A stretch of DNA of 15,276 nt from JBLIOB01 sp047639575 (GTDB lineage: Bacteria > Bacteroidota > Bacteroidia > Flavobacteriales_D > Parvicellaceae), in contig JBLIOB010000086.1 of NCBI GenBank assembly GCA_047639575.1, positions 1 through 15,276 of the forward strand, read 5' to 3'. The position numbers were made by a program, and so were the translations under genes. Below, in pieces: positions 7,152-14,457 of the stretch (the stretch's first letter is position 1; each line of letters opens with the position of its first letter). The notes beneath the pieces are model-generated. The model was not told the origin of the DNA, did no database searches, and worked only from the letters and a program-made list of their open reading frames with translations.

Positions 7152-7259
7152 TCCAAAGTGATCTCAAAAAGCACTTCAACTATAAAGACGGAGCTTTTTT
7201 AAAATCTTGCATTTTTTCGAAAATAAATATTCTAAATGCTGAAAAGTGCAACAATAATG

Positions 7260-7280
7260 ATTCGTTTTGATTGAACGAAT
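7260..7280. promoter_or_regulatory. Inverted repeat upstream of the sigma operon
   Basis: ATTCGTT (7260-7266) and AACGAAT (7274-7280) form a perfect 7-bp inverted repeat around a 7-bp spacer. The sequence GTGCAA occurs on both sides as a direct repeat (7246-7251 and 7281-7286). It lies about 110 bp upstream of the sigma-factor ATG and after the SiaC-type gene. No T-run follows on either strand, so a regulator site is likelier than a terminator. Function is inferred only. Confidence 0.4.
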
Positions 7281-7339
7281 GTGCAAAACAAATTACTTTA
7301 AAAGACTTGAGAATACTACGTTAATTGAGCTGGAACAAA

Positions 7340-7783
7340 TTATACTTCTATGAAATTGAATTGGAATTCAGTAATATCTTGCATTTCCTCACCAACTTCC
7401 TTCATCATCTCGTCACCTTCTTCAAACAACCAGTCCACAACTAATGAGAAAGGAGCAGTACCATCGTGGTGAAACTTATAATCTTCGATTATGGAATTAA
7501 TTTTAGAGAGAATCTCCATAATTTCAAAAACATACTTGCCAGATGCAGAATTGAAATAAGTTAGAAAAAACACAAATCTATGTTGCTGCTTCGTTGTACT
7601 CGTTTCTATAGAATTAGAAATGACTTCTTCAAGTTCATACAGCCAAGCCGCTACAGGTTTAAAGAAAGTGACAGAATCTTCTAATCTACTTATGCCCTCA
7701 AACTTATATTGTCTAGTCTGGTAGTTTAAATCAATCAACAAAGAAACTTTGGTTGGAGCTACCTGATAGTGTGTTTTTTCCAT
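7340..7783 (-). CDS. SiaC/DUF1987 family regulatory phosphoprotein
   Basis: From the ATG at 7783 this is a 147-aa protein matching the SiaC (DUF1987, PF09345) family along its length. It has MEKTHYQVAPTKVSLLIDL at the start, YKFEGISRLEDSVTFFKPVAAWL at 26-48 (key GxSrxEd...FfkPv..Wl), FLTYFNSASGKYVFEI at 73-88, and the C-terminal VDWLFEEGDEMMKEVGEE and FQFNFIEV. In Pseudomonas, SiaC is phosphorylated by SiaB and dephosphorylated by SiaA, and binds a diguanylate cyclase. The NTSS-like stretch bearing the phosphosite reads NSAS here, with serines that could serve. An in-frame ATG at 7858 adds 25 residues unlike the family and lies inside a long inverted repeat, so 7783 is preferred. No SiaA or SiaB gene is in the window, so this copy stands apart from its expected partners. 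Confidence 0.82.
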   Translation of the reverse strand: MEKTHYQVAPTKVSLLIDLNYQTRQYKFEGISRLEDSVTFFKPVAAWLYELEEVISNSIETSTTKQQHRFVFFLTYFNSASGKYVFEIMEILSKINSIIEDYKFHHDGTAPFSLVVDWLFEEGDEMMKEVGEEMQDITEFQFNFIEV

Positions 7784-7833
7784 TGACCTCAATATACTAA
7801 TCAATTTTATATTTAGCGCGAGTTGGTTAAGTA

Positions 7834-7901
7834 TTATAACATTAACTGATTCCCCCATAAAATACCAGAACGTAAATTGGGGGGATCAGTTAATGTTATA
7901 A
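7834..7901. repeat. Long near-perfect inverted repeat (22/23-bp arms)
   Basis: Arms at 7834-7856 and 7880-7901 are complementary over 22 bp with a single unpaired A and a 23-bp spacer. They lie 51-118 bp upstream of the preferred SiaC start. Neither side is followed by a T-run, and the arms end in a CCCCC/GGGGG block towards the loop. It could be an operator, a 5'-leader hairpin, or a short palindromic or MITE-like insertion; no target-site duplication is evident at its edges. Confidence 0.75.
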
Positions 7902-7917
7902 ATAATAGGTTCTTAAA

Positions 7918-8016
7918 AATATTGGTAAGCAATATTGCCTTCTTTATATTTGTCTAACATCGTTAAGCCCTCTATTAATAGGCTTTCAAGACCAAATCTG
8001 ATTTGTGGTATATTTT
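7918..8016. promoter_or_regulatory. Divergent intergenic region with small hairpins
   Basis: Three short inverted repeats follow one another. They are 7918-7924/7930-7936 (aatattg/caatatt), 7965-7969/7981-7985 (aagcc/ggctt, around the palindrome ctattaatag), and 7991-7997/8001-8009 with one bulge. A possible weak promoter for the plus-strand lipoprotein is TTTC (7984-7987), 21 bp, TATATTTT (8009-8016), 41 bp before its ATG. None is strong alone; the density of symmetry in about 150 bp is what stands out. Confidence 0.3.
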
Positions 8017-8057
8017 TTGACTTTTGATTAAGTAATAAGTTAATTTAATTTAGGCGT

Positions 8058-8459
8058 ATGAAATCAGCATTATATATAGTAGCTATAGCGGTAATTGTTT
8101 CCTTAACAGGATGCGACCTTACCAATCAAGGAGTACTAATTGGCTTACCAACTGTGGAAGCGGTATGCGTGAACGCGGTTACTGACGGAGAAGTAACATC
8201 TATGTTTACTCGAATTAAAGGGGAAGCTTTTAAAGATGATAAGTTGGCTCGTGCAAGAATGGTTACTAAAGACCAATGTTTTAAAGTTAGCCAAGTAATT
8301 ACGTTGATGGGAGCATTTTCTTTTGAAGACAATAAGCTGGCTCTTGCTAAAGACCTTTATAATCAAGTTATTGACAAGAATCAATATGACTTGGTTATCG
8401 ATGTCTTAGTACACAAGAGTAATAAAGATGAATTGAGAGCTTACATCGCCTCACATTAA
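8058..8459 (+). CDS. DUF4476 lipoprotein, 133 aa
   Basis: This small exported lipoprotein has signal MKSALYIVAIAVIVSLTGC with lipobox LTGC (Cys19). The mature part is one DUF4476-type helical domain (about 38-131). Two helical halves carry F..IKGEAFKDDKLARARMV and the signature GAFSFEDNKLALAKDLYNQVID (key FSFEDNKL.LAK), ending KSNKDELRAYI. Proteins with this domain are common in Bacteroidota and of unknown function; in several cases, as I recall, the domain is a C-terminal module of larger secreted proteins. Here it forms nearly the whole protein. The gene converges on the GH28 gene with 6 bp between stop codons. Confidence 0.8.
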   Translation: MKSALYIVAIAVIVSLTGCDLTNQGVLIGLPTVEAVCVNAVTDGEVTSMFTRIKGEAFKDDKLARARMVTKDQCFKVSQVITLMGAFSFEDNKLALAKDLYNQVIDKNQYDLVIDVLVHKSNKDELRAYIASH

Positions 8460-8465
8460 TCAATC

Positions 8466-9965
8466 TTAATTATTCTCTTTTATATCCGCACCTTCTGTGT
8501 GATGTAAAATAATAGTATTAGATTTTTGGTCTCCAGTAATTTGATAGTTAAGTAGTTTTAGCTTTTTAACATCATCAAATACTATTGCTGGGCGATAATC
8601 CGACTTTTTCAGCTTCATCTTAATGTTTTCCATGGTCAAGCCATTTACATGCCGAATGTAAAAACCCCATGCTGGAAGTTCTCCGAACATTGAAAATTCA
8701 GGATAGTGATTCTCATTTTCTGGAACATCGTCTAATCTGGATATAGGCATATTGGCGTATGCTTTATGGCCACCGCCTGGATATTTGATCGTTATATTTT
8801 TTAATGTTATTTGTTCTACGTCTTGATTAGGTAGCCCTGTAACTGAAGCTGGGAAGGGGTTGTGAAAGAAAGGAAGCGCAGGGCCTCTTAACTTATATTT
8901 TGCATCGGGAACACCTTTTGCTATTTTAACTTTCACATCTGAAATAACTAAACCAGAAATTTTACCAGGCACCATTTTCTCTGTAGCTTGTCCAATCCTA
9001 ACAAATATTGCATTTCCTGTATTCGTTGCTTTAATATCTCTTATAACTATATTCTCAAGCACCGCGTTTCCAAATGACTCTAACGCTATTGCGGATCGGA
9101 ATGTATCATACACTTTGATTTTTTCAATTGTTACATTTTTAAACCCCCCGAAAGAAGCTGTCCCAAATTTAACCGCGCTGGCGCTTGAACGAACTACACA
9201 ATTACTGATATAAATGCTGTCACAAAAAAGAGTTCTAGCCATTGGCATACCATATGATTTTAGACAGATTCCGTCATCGGATGAATTAATGACGCAATTA
9301 GTAATTCTTACATTTTTACAATCAATAATATCTATCCCATCGTTATTCCAATAGGTGTCACTTTCAACTTCTATATTATCTATAATTAGGTGTGTACATC
9401 CAAAATAGGACTGTACCCAGCTTGCAGCATTTTTCAACGTAATTCCTTTAATATTTACAAAGTTGCAATAGACCATTTCAATTATTTGAGGTCTTATTTT
9501 TACACTTGGACGTTTTTCTTTCAATGTATAGCTTGAGGAGTCAACTTCTCCACAATAAAACAAACTATCGATTATTGACGCAATTTCGTATCCTTGTCCA
9601 TCAATAATACCTTTACCTGTAATTGAAATGTGCTGAGCATTGTCTGCCATAATCATGGCTATCCAGCGGTTTATTTTCAAATAGTCTGATGGGTTCGTAC
9701 TTCCCAGTAAAGTTGCCTTTTTCTCTAGATGAAGCTCCACATTGTTTTTTAAAACTAAAGATCCTATTAGAAAGAATCCTTTAGGAATAACAACTCTTCC
9801 ACCTCCATCTGCGCTTGCTTGATCAATTGCTTTTTGAATAGCAAGAGTACTAAGGGTTGCTCCATCGTCTTTTGCTCCAAAGTCAATAACATTGTAGTCC
9901 TTGGCAACAATTTCAAATACGGATAACAAAGAAATTAATACGATTAATATAATTTTGGCCTTCAT
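8466..9965 (-). CDS. Secreted GH28 polygalacturonase-like glycosidase
   Basis: This 499-aa exported right-handed beta-helix enzyme has signal MKAKIILIVLISLLSVFEIVA. The mature part opens with YNVIDFGAKDDGATLSTLAIQKAID and GGGRVVIPKG, the standard start of GH28 and pectate-lyase-like helices. The GH28 acid motifs are present as NNDGIDI (207-213) and SSDDGICLKS (228-237), supplying the expected three aspartates. The later GHG block reads FGTASFGGF (267-275), without its histidine, and no RIK motif follows at the usual distance. That form is frequent in bacterial GH28-like enzymes that are not classic endo-polygalacturonases. Likely substrates are pectin or rhamnogalacturonan fragments, acting in the periplasm or at the surface. 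It has no SusC/SusD neighbours. The gene diverges from the lipoprotein at 10107. Confidence 0.88.
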   Translation of the reverse strand: MKAKIILIVLISLLSVFEIVAKDYNVIDFGAKDDGATLSTLAIQKAIDQASADGGGRVVIPKGFFLIGSLVLKNNVELHLEKKATLLGSTNPSDYLKINRWIAMIMADNAQHISITGKGIIDGQGYEIASIIDSLFYCGEVDSSSYTLKEKRPSVKIRPQIIEMVYCNFVNIKGITLKNAASWVQSYFGCTHLIIDNIEVESDTYWNNDGIDIIDCKNVRITNCVINSSDDGICLKSYGMPMARTLFCDSIYISNCVVRSSASAVKFGTASFGGFKNVTIEKIKVYDTFRSAIALESFGNAVLENIVIRDIKATNTGNAIFVRIGQATEKMVPGKISGLVISDVKVKIAKGVPDAKYKLRGPALPFFHNPFPASVTGLPNQDVEQITLKNITIKYPGGGHKAYANMPISRLDDVPENENHYPEFSMFGELPAWGFYIRHVNGLTMENIKMKLKKSDYRPAIVFDDVKKLKLLNYQITGDQKSNTIILHHTEGADIKENN

Positions 9966-10043
9966 TCGAGTATTTTATTCTTCAAAAAGGGCAAGATATT
10001 GATTTTATAGCGTGCTGACTCAATTGATATCATTCTAAGATTG

Positions 10044-10075
10044 TTTGGCGAATATTTCTGATTCAACTAGCTTTG
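10044..10075 (+). promoter_or_regulatory. Bacteroidota-type promoter of the 10107 lipoprotein gene
   Basis: TTTG at 10044-10047, a 20-bp spacer and TAGCTTTG at 10068-10075 give a complete match to -33 TTTG / -7 TAnnTTTG. The start of transcription should fall near 10081, leaving a leader of about 25 nt before the ATG at 10107. This is the best promoter in the window. Confidence 0.65.
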
Positions 10076-10106
10076 AAAAACTGTTTACCGTGGATTTGAT
10101 TCATAA

Positions 10107-11063
10107 ATGAAAATAACCAAGCACTTAGCGTGGCTTCTTGCCATCATCCTATTAAGTTGTTCTTCTCCTGAAAGTTCAGACTTGGATTCTTGCGATTGTG
10201 ATATGAACGAGAGTATAACTGGCGCTATGTTAGCTTCTAGGTTTAGCAATCTGTCCGATTTAGAATCACAGTTAACAATAAAGTATTTTGGAGCTACTAA
10301 TAGCTCCGACACGAGTAATTCGATTTATACAAAAGTAGAGTTAACACACTGTAGTGCAGGAAATCAACTGATAAGTATTTTGGAGTCTGGATTAAGTCAA
10401 GACGATATTACGGCTGCCCGAGATGGTGATTATTCAGATCAAATTGGTTTAATTCTAACCGCTCCTTTTGCTATTGCGAATCGAATGGAACTAAATAAAG
10501 TTTATACTTTAGCAAGGTGGCGACCGGATCTTTTTGGTGAAGGTGACGTGGCTTTTTTCAACCTTGCGGAGATAGCTGTAAACAGTATTAATACTGAAAA
10601 AATAGCCTATCTAAATCAACGAGACAGTAGTGAAAAAGGATATATAAACTCATTTAACCATATTACGGCTCAAGCCTTTATTACTTCTTGTTTCTCGGAA
10701 GAAATTGCTGATTTTATTGCAGATGTTCATGAGCTACATAATATGCCTGAATTGACTTCTGGAAAATTCACGAAAAAGCAATTGGCTGATAGTAATAACA
10801 ATCCAATGGACAACTATGTTGACATGATTAATAATGAATGGGGACAAGAACTTGGTAAAAAATTAAAGAAGCAATTCAAGATCTCCCAAAACACTAATTG
10901 GACCCCTGAATTATTAGCTGATTATCTCAATGAGATTCAAAAATACTATTGTGCTTCTTTTAAGATAGGTATGGAGCCCGTGAGCCTAGCGAATGATAAA
11001 TTAGTCCGTTTTGCCAATAAATTAAACGTAGTGATGAAAGGAGTGCCCTTTGAGGAGTTTTAA
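10107..11063 (+). CDS. Hypothetical lipoprotein with DUF6973-like core, 318 aa
   Basis: Signal MKITKHLAWLLAIILLSC ends in lipobox LLSC, so it is an exported lipoprotein. The family of the whole is not recognised. The N-terminal half is mixed and contains three further cysteines (CDC near 29-31 and one near 82). Residues about 182-255 show spaced polar residues, NSFNH......(T)SCF..EIADFIADVHE...(M)DNYVDMINNEWGQELG. These recall DUF6973, in which an H.......H-E and D..NN..G set probably forms an active or metal site. This likeness is by eye and weak. A basic segment GKKLKKQFK and a helical C-terminus follow. The ATG choice is supported by the promoter at 10044-10075. It converges on the pentapeptide-repeat gene with only 2 bp between stops. 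Confidence 0.75.
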   Translation: MKITKHLAWLLAIILLSCSSPESSDLDSCDCDMNESITGAMLASRFSNLSDLESQLTIKYFGATNSSDTSNSIYTKVELTHCSAGNQLISILESGLSQDDITAARDGDYSDQIGLILTAPFAIANRMELNKVYTLARWRPDLFGEGDVAFFNLAEIAVNSINTEKIAYLNQRDSSEKGYINSFNHITAQAFITSCFSEEIADFIADVHELHNMPELTSGKFTKKQLADSNNNPMDNYVDMINNEWGQELGKKLKKQFKISQNTNWTPELLADYLNEIQKYYCASFKIGMEPVSLANDKLVRFANKLNVVMKGVPFEEF

Positions 11064-11065
11064 TG

Positions 11066-12328
11066 TTAATCCAAACTCTTTAAAAAGTATTTGGGAATTT
11101 TTACTGTTCCAGATTGAGTTGTTATATAGTTTGATTGGATCTTTTTCCCACCAATCGTTTTCCATTTAGCTAATCTTTCAAGCCAACCCGATTCAACCTC
11201 GGCATTTTCCAGGTCAACCCCTGTTAGAATAGTCTCTTCGAAAATTGATTTTCTAAGAATTGCTCCATTTAAATCAGCTCCAGTAAAGTTCGAGTAGCTT
11301 AAATTCGTAGTGAATATATTGCAATTCTGTAAATCTGCACCAGCCACTATAGCGCCAGTCATATTAGCCCATCTTATCTTAGCATTTACAAGTTGAGCTC
11401 GACTCATTTGACTAAACGATAAATCGGCACCATCTAAATTTGCAAAACTCAAATCGGCATCGTTCATTAACGCCCAATTCAAATCGGCTCTTACCAAGGT
11501 CGCTTCGCTTAGATCCGACTGATTAAGGTTAGTGCCTTTTAGATTTGCTCTAGTTAAGTTCGCATCATATAAAATTGTACCACTTAAATTAGCCTTACTC
11601 AGATCAGCACGGTACAAGTCAATTCCGGAAAGTACTTTTCCAGCTAAATTGGCTCCTCTCAAATCAGCGGCTTCAAAAGTGGTGTTGGCAATAATCTTTG
11701 CTAATTGATTCGGGTTTATGTCTAGATATAGTAACGCCTTCAATAACAATCCTCTTTCCGGACTTAACGGATGAATAGAAAGACTATCTCCTTCTGGATA
11801 AACATAAGGTTTCAGTGAAAAACTATATTCAGAAATCCATGAGATCAAATAAGTAGAAATGGTACGAGATGAGTCTGAGTTTACGTCTTGTCTAACATCC
11901 TCGATTATACCACTTAATAAAGCCCCAACATTGCGTCCGCTCAGAGAATCTATGACTTGTGCTTGATCTAGAATAATCTTGTCTTTACGATCAATCTCGC
12001 CCTTAAACTTTTTGTTTTGAACTCCAAATGCAATACTTCCAATCACAGCGCCAATTACAACCAGCCCTAAAATCAAGTTTCGAACTAACCGATATGACTT
12101 TGATATCGATTTAACCTCCTCCGATTTACCAATTGTGCGATGTAGAATCTTATTTTGATTCCAGATATAAAGCAATGAAATGAGCAGTAGAACTATAACT
12201 AAACATGCCAAAAACCCAATCCAATAAGCTTGTTTGTTTTCGATATACGGCAAGCGGAGATAGCCCAGAGTCCAACCTACGGAGATACACAAGAAAATAA
12301 TAAAGACTCGCCTGAGGTTCTTTTTCAC
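11066..12328 (-). CDS. Membrane-anchored pentapeptide-repeat protein, 420 aa
   Basis: Three hydrophobic segments lie at about 8-24, 35-56 and 84-103. A short charged, possibly coiled stretch (104-130) and a globular linker (131-215) follow. Then come about 32 tandem pentapeptides (216-379) of the form A(D/N)LxxA, for example ADLSKANLSGTILYDANL and ADLSFANLDGADLSF. These fold as a right-handed quadrilateral beta-helix. A short basic and aromatic C-terminal cap ends the protein. Membrane-tethered pentapeptide proteins are usually scaffolds or sensors with poorly known partners; the gyrase-protecting DNA mimics lack membrane anchors. Which side of the membrane the helix faces is not settled: three TM segments plus the positive-inside rule (KK.LRR at the N-terminus) suggest a periplasmic C-terminus. 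No partner gene is evident. Confidence 0.9.
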   Translation of the reverse strand: MKKNLRRVFIIFLCISVGWTLGYLRLPYIENKQAYWIGFLACLVIVLLLISLLYIWNQNKILHRTIGKSEEVKSISKSYRLVRNLILGLVVIGAVIGSIAFGVQNKKFKGEIDRKDKIILDQAQVIDSLSGRNVGALLSGIIEDVRQDVNSDSSRTISTYLISWISEYSFSLKPYVYPEGDSLSIHPLSPERGLLLKALLYLDINPNQLAKIIANTTFEAADLRGANLAGKVLSGIDLYRADLSKANLSGTILYDANLTRANLKGTNLNQSDLSEATLVRADLNWALMNDADLSFANLDGADLSFSQMSRAQLVNAKIRWANMTGAIVAGADLQNCNIFTTNLSYSNFTGADLNGAILRKSIFEETILTGVDLENAEVESGWLERLAKWKTIGGKKIQSNYITTQSGTVKIPKYFLKSLD

Positions 12329-12353
12329 GAAGTAAAGATAGTTTTCTAATTAC

Positions 12354-12376
12354 ATGGTAAAAAGGGTTTTTACCAT
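12354..12376. promoter_or_regulatory. Perfect 10-bp inverted repeat in divergent region
   Basis: Arms ATGGTAAAAA (12354-12363) and TTTTTACCAT (12367-12376) are perfect complements around GGG. It lies 26 bp before the pentapeptide gene and 62 bp before the glycosidase gene. In the 5' half the GGTAAAA block resembles a half-site of LacI-type operators, but this is only a likeness. No T-run beyond the arm suggests termination. It is a candidate operator for either gene. Confidence 0.45.
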
Positions 12377-12438
12377 TATGCGCAGCGGTAGTGGATTGAT
12401 GCCTTGTCAATCTTACAATAATGCTTATTTTTCGGGCA

Positions 12439-14457
12439 ATGAAATCAGCATACTTTTTAATTGCAGCAACCTTAATAATGATAATGCTGACCAACTGTGG
12501 CCAAGATGAAAGCACAAGTACTACCGATGATGCGTTAGTTGAAGCAGTTTCCTTTTATCCTAACTCAAAGCCAGGCACGAGATGGTGGTGGTTTGCAACC
12601 GAAATTAAAAAACCAGATGTTAGAAGTCAGCTTGATTGGGCGAAAAGAAACAACTTCGGTGGAGTCGAAATTGCCTGGGTGTATCCATTATACAGATATG
12701 ATGCAATGTATGCTCGAAGTTATAATCGGCATTATCAAAAAGACACCAGCGCTCAAGAATGGTTAAGTGAAGAGTGGTCTGAAATTGTTGGATTCACTAA
12801 GAGATATGCCGATTCAATTGGAATTGCATGTGACTTTTCATTTGGCAGTGCTTGGCCAGTTGCTGGGAGCAATATTGGCCCTGAGCACGCTTCTAAAATA
12901 TATGGAGACAGTACATTTGAACAACTTCTTACATTTGCTTGGAGCTGGCCAGATACGCAAGTTGTAATCAATCATCTAGACAGCAACGCCTTTAAGCAGT
13001 TTTCTAATCCTATTGGCAAAGCCTTAGCAGAAGCATTAAAAGGCACCAAATCTTCTTTCTTTACCGACTCATGGGAGATTAAGTTAAATGCCACTAATAA
13101 AATCTGGACTGCAGGATTCGAAAATTCATTTGAAAAGCAATTTGGCTATGATATCATTCCTTTTATGGACGAAGGCTTAGATTCATTTCCAGATGTCCGA
13201 TATGATTATATGATGCACTTAGATGAATACGTTACGAGCGGGTTTTACAAACCTTTTGTAAAGAAGTGTAAAGAACTTGGAGCTTGGTCAAGAGTTCAAT
13301 GTTTGGCCTCTCCAACGGACGTAATGACAACCTATAGCTTAGTTGACATACCTGAAACAGAGGCTATGCTCAATAATCCAAATTATTCCAGAATCGTTAC
13401 TTCTTCTGCATGTTTGGCTTCTAAGCCTTTGGTTTCAAGTGAAACTTTTACTTGCATGTATGGTTTCCCTGCCACTTATTTAAGGAAAGAGCAAACGGCT
13501 GATTTGAAATTAGTAGCTGATGCTATGTTTGCACAAGGGGTAAATCACCACATTTATCACGGAATGCCTTACAATCCAAAAGGAGTAGATAGTATCGACT
13601 TTTTTGCTACAACTTACTTTGGACCAGGAGGAAGTTTGGAACCTGAATTACCTGCTTTTAATTCATACATAGAGCGGGTTTCTGGCCTAATGCAAAAGGG
13701 GGGAACATACAGTGATGTGGCTGTTTATATTCCACATGAAGATGGAATTATGAAAGGAGCTTATCCACCGGAAAGACAGCGAGTTTGGGTTTGGGGAGAG
13801 TACGAATTAAGATATATAGATCCTGCGTTTGAATTAGAAGGGTATCATCCATTATGGATAAACAGACATTTTTTAGAACAAGCTGTTTATGAAAATGAAA
13901 AACTCAAAGTAGGGGATGCTGAATTTTCAGTTTTATATATTCAGGTAGATTATATGGATGTCAGAGCCTTAACTAGAATTCTAGAACTAGCGAAACAAGG
14001 GCTTCCAGTTTGTATTAAAGATTTGGTAAAACAACCGGGGAAATCAAAATCTAAGGACTATTCGAAATTACTAGATGAGCTAATGGCTTTAACCAATGTA
14101 TCTGATTACTTAGATCAAGTTGTTGATCATGCACCGCTCGTTGCTGGAGATAGTTTACCTGAATACTGGTGCAGGGTAGAGCAGGATGGGACCCATTATA
14201 TATTCTTCGCTCAACCAATCTCCAAAGACTTAGTTTATCCAGTGTACTGCGGTCAATCTTTTATGGGTCAATCGGTATTTCGAGATTTAACTTTAACCGT
14301 GAATGGAAATACAATTTTTCAAAAACTTGAATTCAAACCGTATCAATCGATCATGCTTAAGATAACTCCAGAAGGAAAAGTTGAGCAAGTGGATATTGAA
14401 TTTATTCCAAAAGATCCTGTCGCTCTACCACGAGAAAAGCAGAGAATGCATTTTTAA
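12439..14457 (+). CDS. GH106-like glycosidase (alpha-L-rhamnosidase-related) lipoprotein
   Basis: The protein is 672 aa from the ATG at 12439. The ATG at 12421 is in frame, but 12439 gives a clean signal MKSAYFLIAATLIMIMLTNC (lipobox LTNC). The mature part starts with the WWW motif (GTRWWWF, 46-52) and NNFGGVEIAWV (71-81), the entry of the TIM-barrel in GH106 and its relatives. Later landmarks are LVSSETFTCMYGFPATYLRKE (about 332-352; key SSETFT, candidate acidic residue) and ADAMFAQGVNHHIYHGMPYNP (about 356-376). A GATase-like domain follows at about 424-545 and a C-terminal beta region to the end. GH106 alpha-L-rhamnosidases are usually 900-1100 aa with an added galactose-binding domain, so this is a short relative and its sugar is not certain. 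It stands alone, with no neighbour in the same direction. Confidence 0.78.
   Translation: MKSAYFLIAATLIMIMLTNCGQDESTSTTDDALVEAVSFYPNSKPGTRWWWFATEIKKPDVRSQLDWAKRNNFGGVEIAWVYPLYRYDAMYARSYNRHYQKDTSAQEWLSEEWSEIVGFTKRYADSIGIACDFSFGSAWPVAGSNIGPEHASKIYGDSTFEQLLTFAWSWPDTQVVINHLDSNAFKQFSNPIGKALAEALKGTKSSFFTDSWEIKLNATNKIWTAGFENSFEKQFGYDIIPFMDEGLDSFPDVRYDYMMHLDEYVTSGFYKPFVKKCKELGAWSRVQCLASPTDVMTTYSLVDIPETEAMLNNPNYSRIVTSSACLASKPLVSSETFTCMYGFPATYLRKEQTADLKLVADAMFAQGVNHHIYHGMPYNPKGVDSIDFFATTYFGPGGSLEPELPAFNSYIERVSGLMQKGGTYSDVAVYIPHEDGIMKGAYPPERQRVWVWGEYELRYIDPAFELEGYHPLWINRHFLEQAVYENEKLKVGDAEFSVLYIQVDYMDVRALTRILELAKQGLPVCIKDLVKQPGKSKSKDYSKLLDELMALTNVSDYLDQVVDHAPLVAGDSLPEYWCRVEQDGTHYIFFAQPISKDLVYPVYCGQSFMGQSVFRDLTLTVNGNTIFQKLEFKPYQSIMLKITPEGKVEQVDIEFIPKDPVALPREKQRMHF

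Noticed and set aside
10085..10312. 75-codon minus-strand frame over the start of the 10107 lipoprotein
   Set aside because: It covers the promoter and signal peptide region of a better supported gene and has no recognisable features.
12333..12340. TATCTTTA (minus strand) as -7 box of the pentapeptide-repeat gene
   Set aside because: It ends only 4 bp before the ATG, so the transcript would start at or inside the coding region; no good -33 element either.
12404..12433. TTG-N19-TATTTTTC as promoter of the GH106-like gene
   Set aside because: Spacing is good, but the box ends 5 bp before the preferred ATG at 12439, implying a leaderless start, which is unlikely without further support.
12539..12971. 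Alternative frames (both strands) inside the GH106-like gene
   Set aside because: They overlap a long gene with recognised motifs and show no family features; they are shadows.
12421..14457. GH28 and GH106-like genes as a polysaccharide utilisation locus
   Set aside because: They are on opposite strands, separated by unrelated genes, with no SusC/SusD pair or hybrid two-component/anti-sigma regulator nearby.
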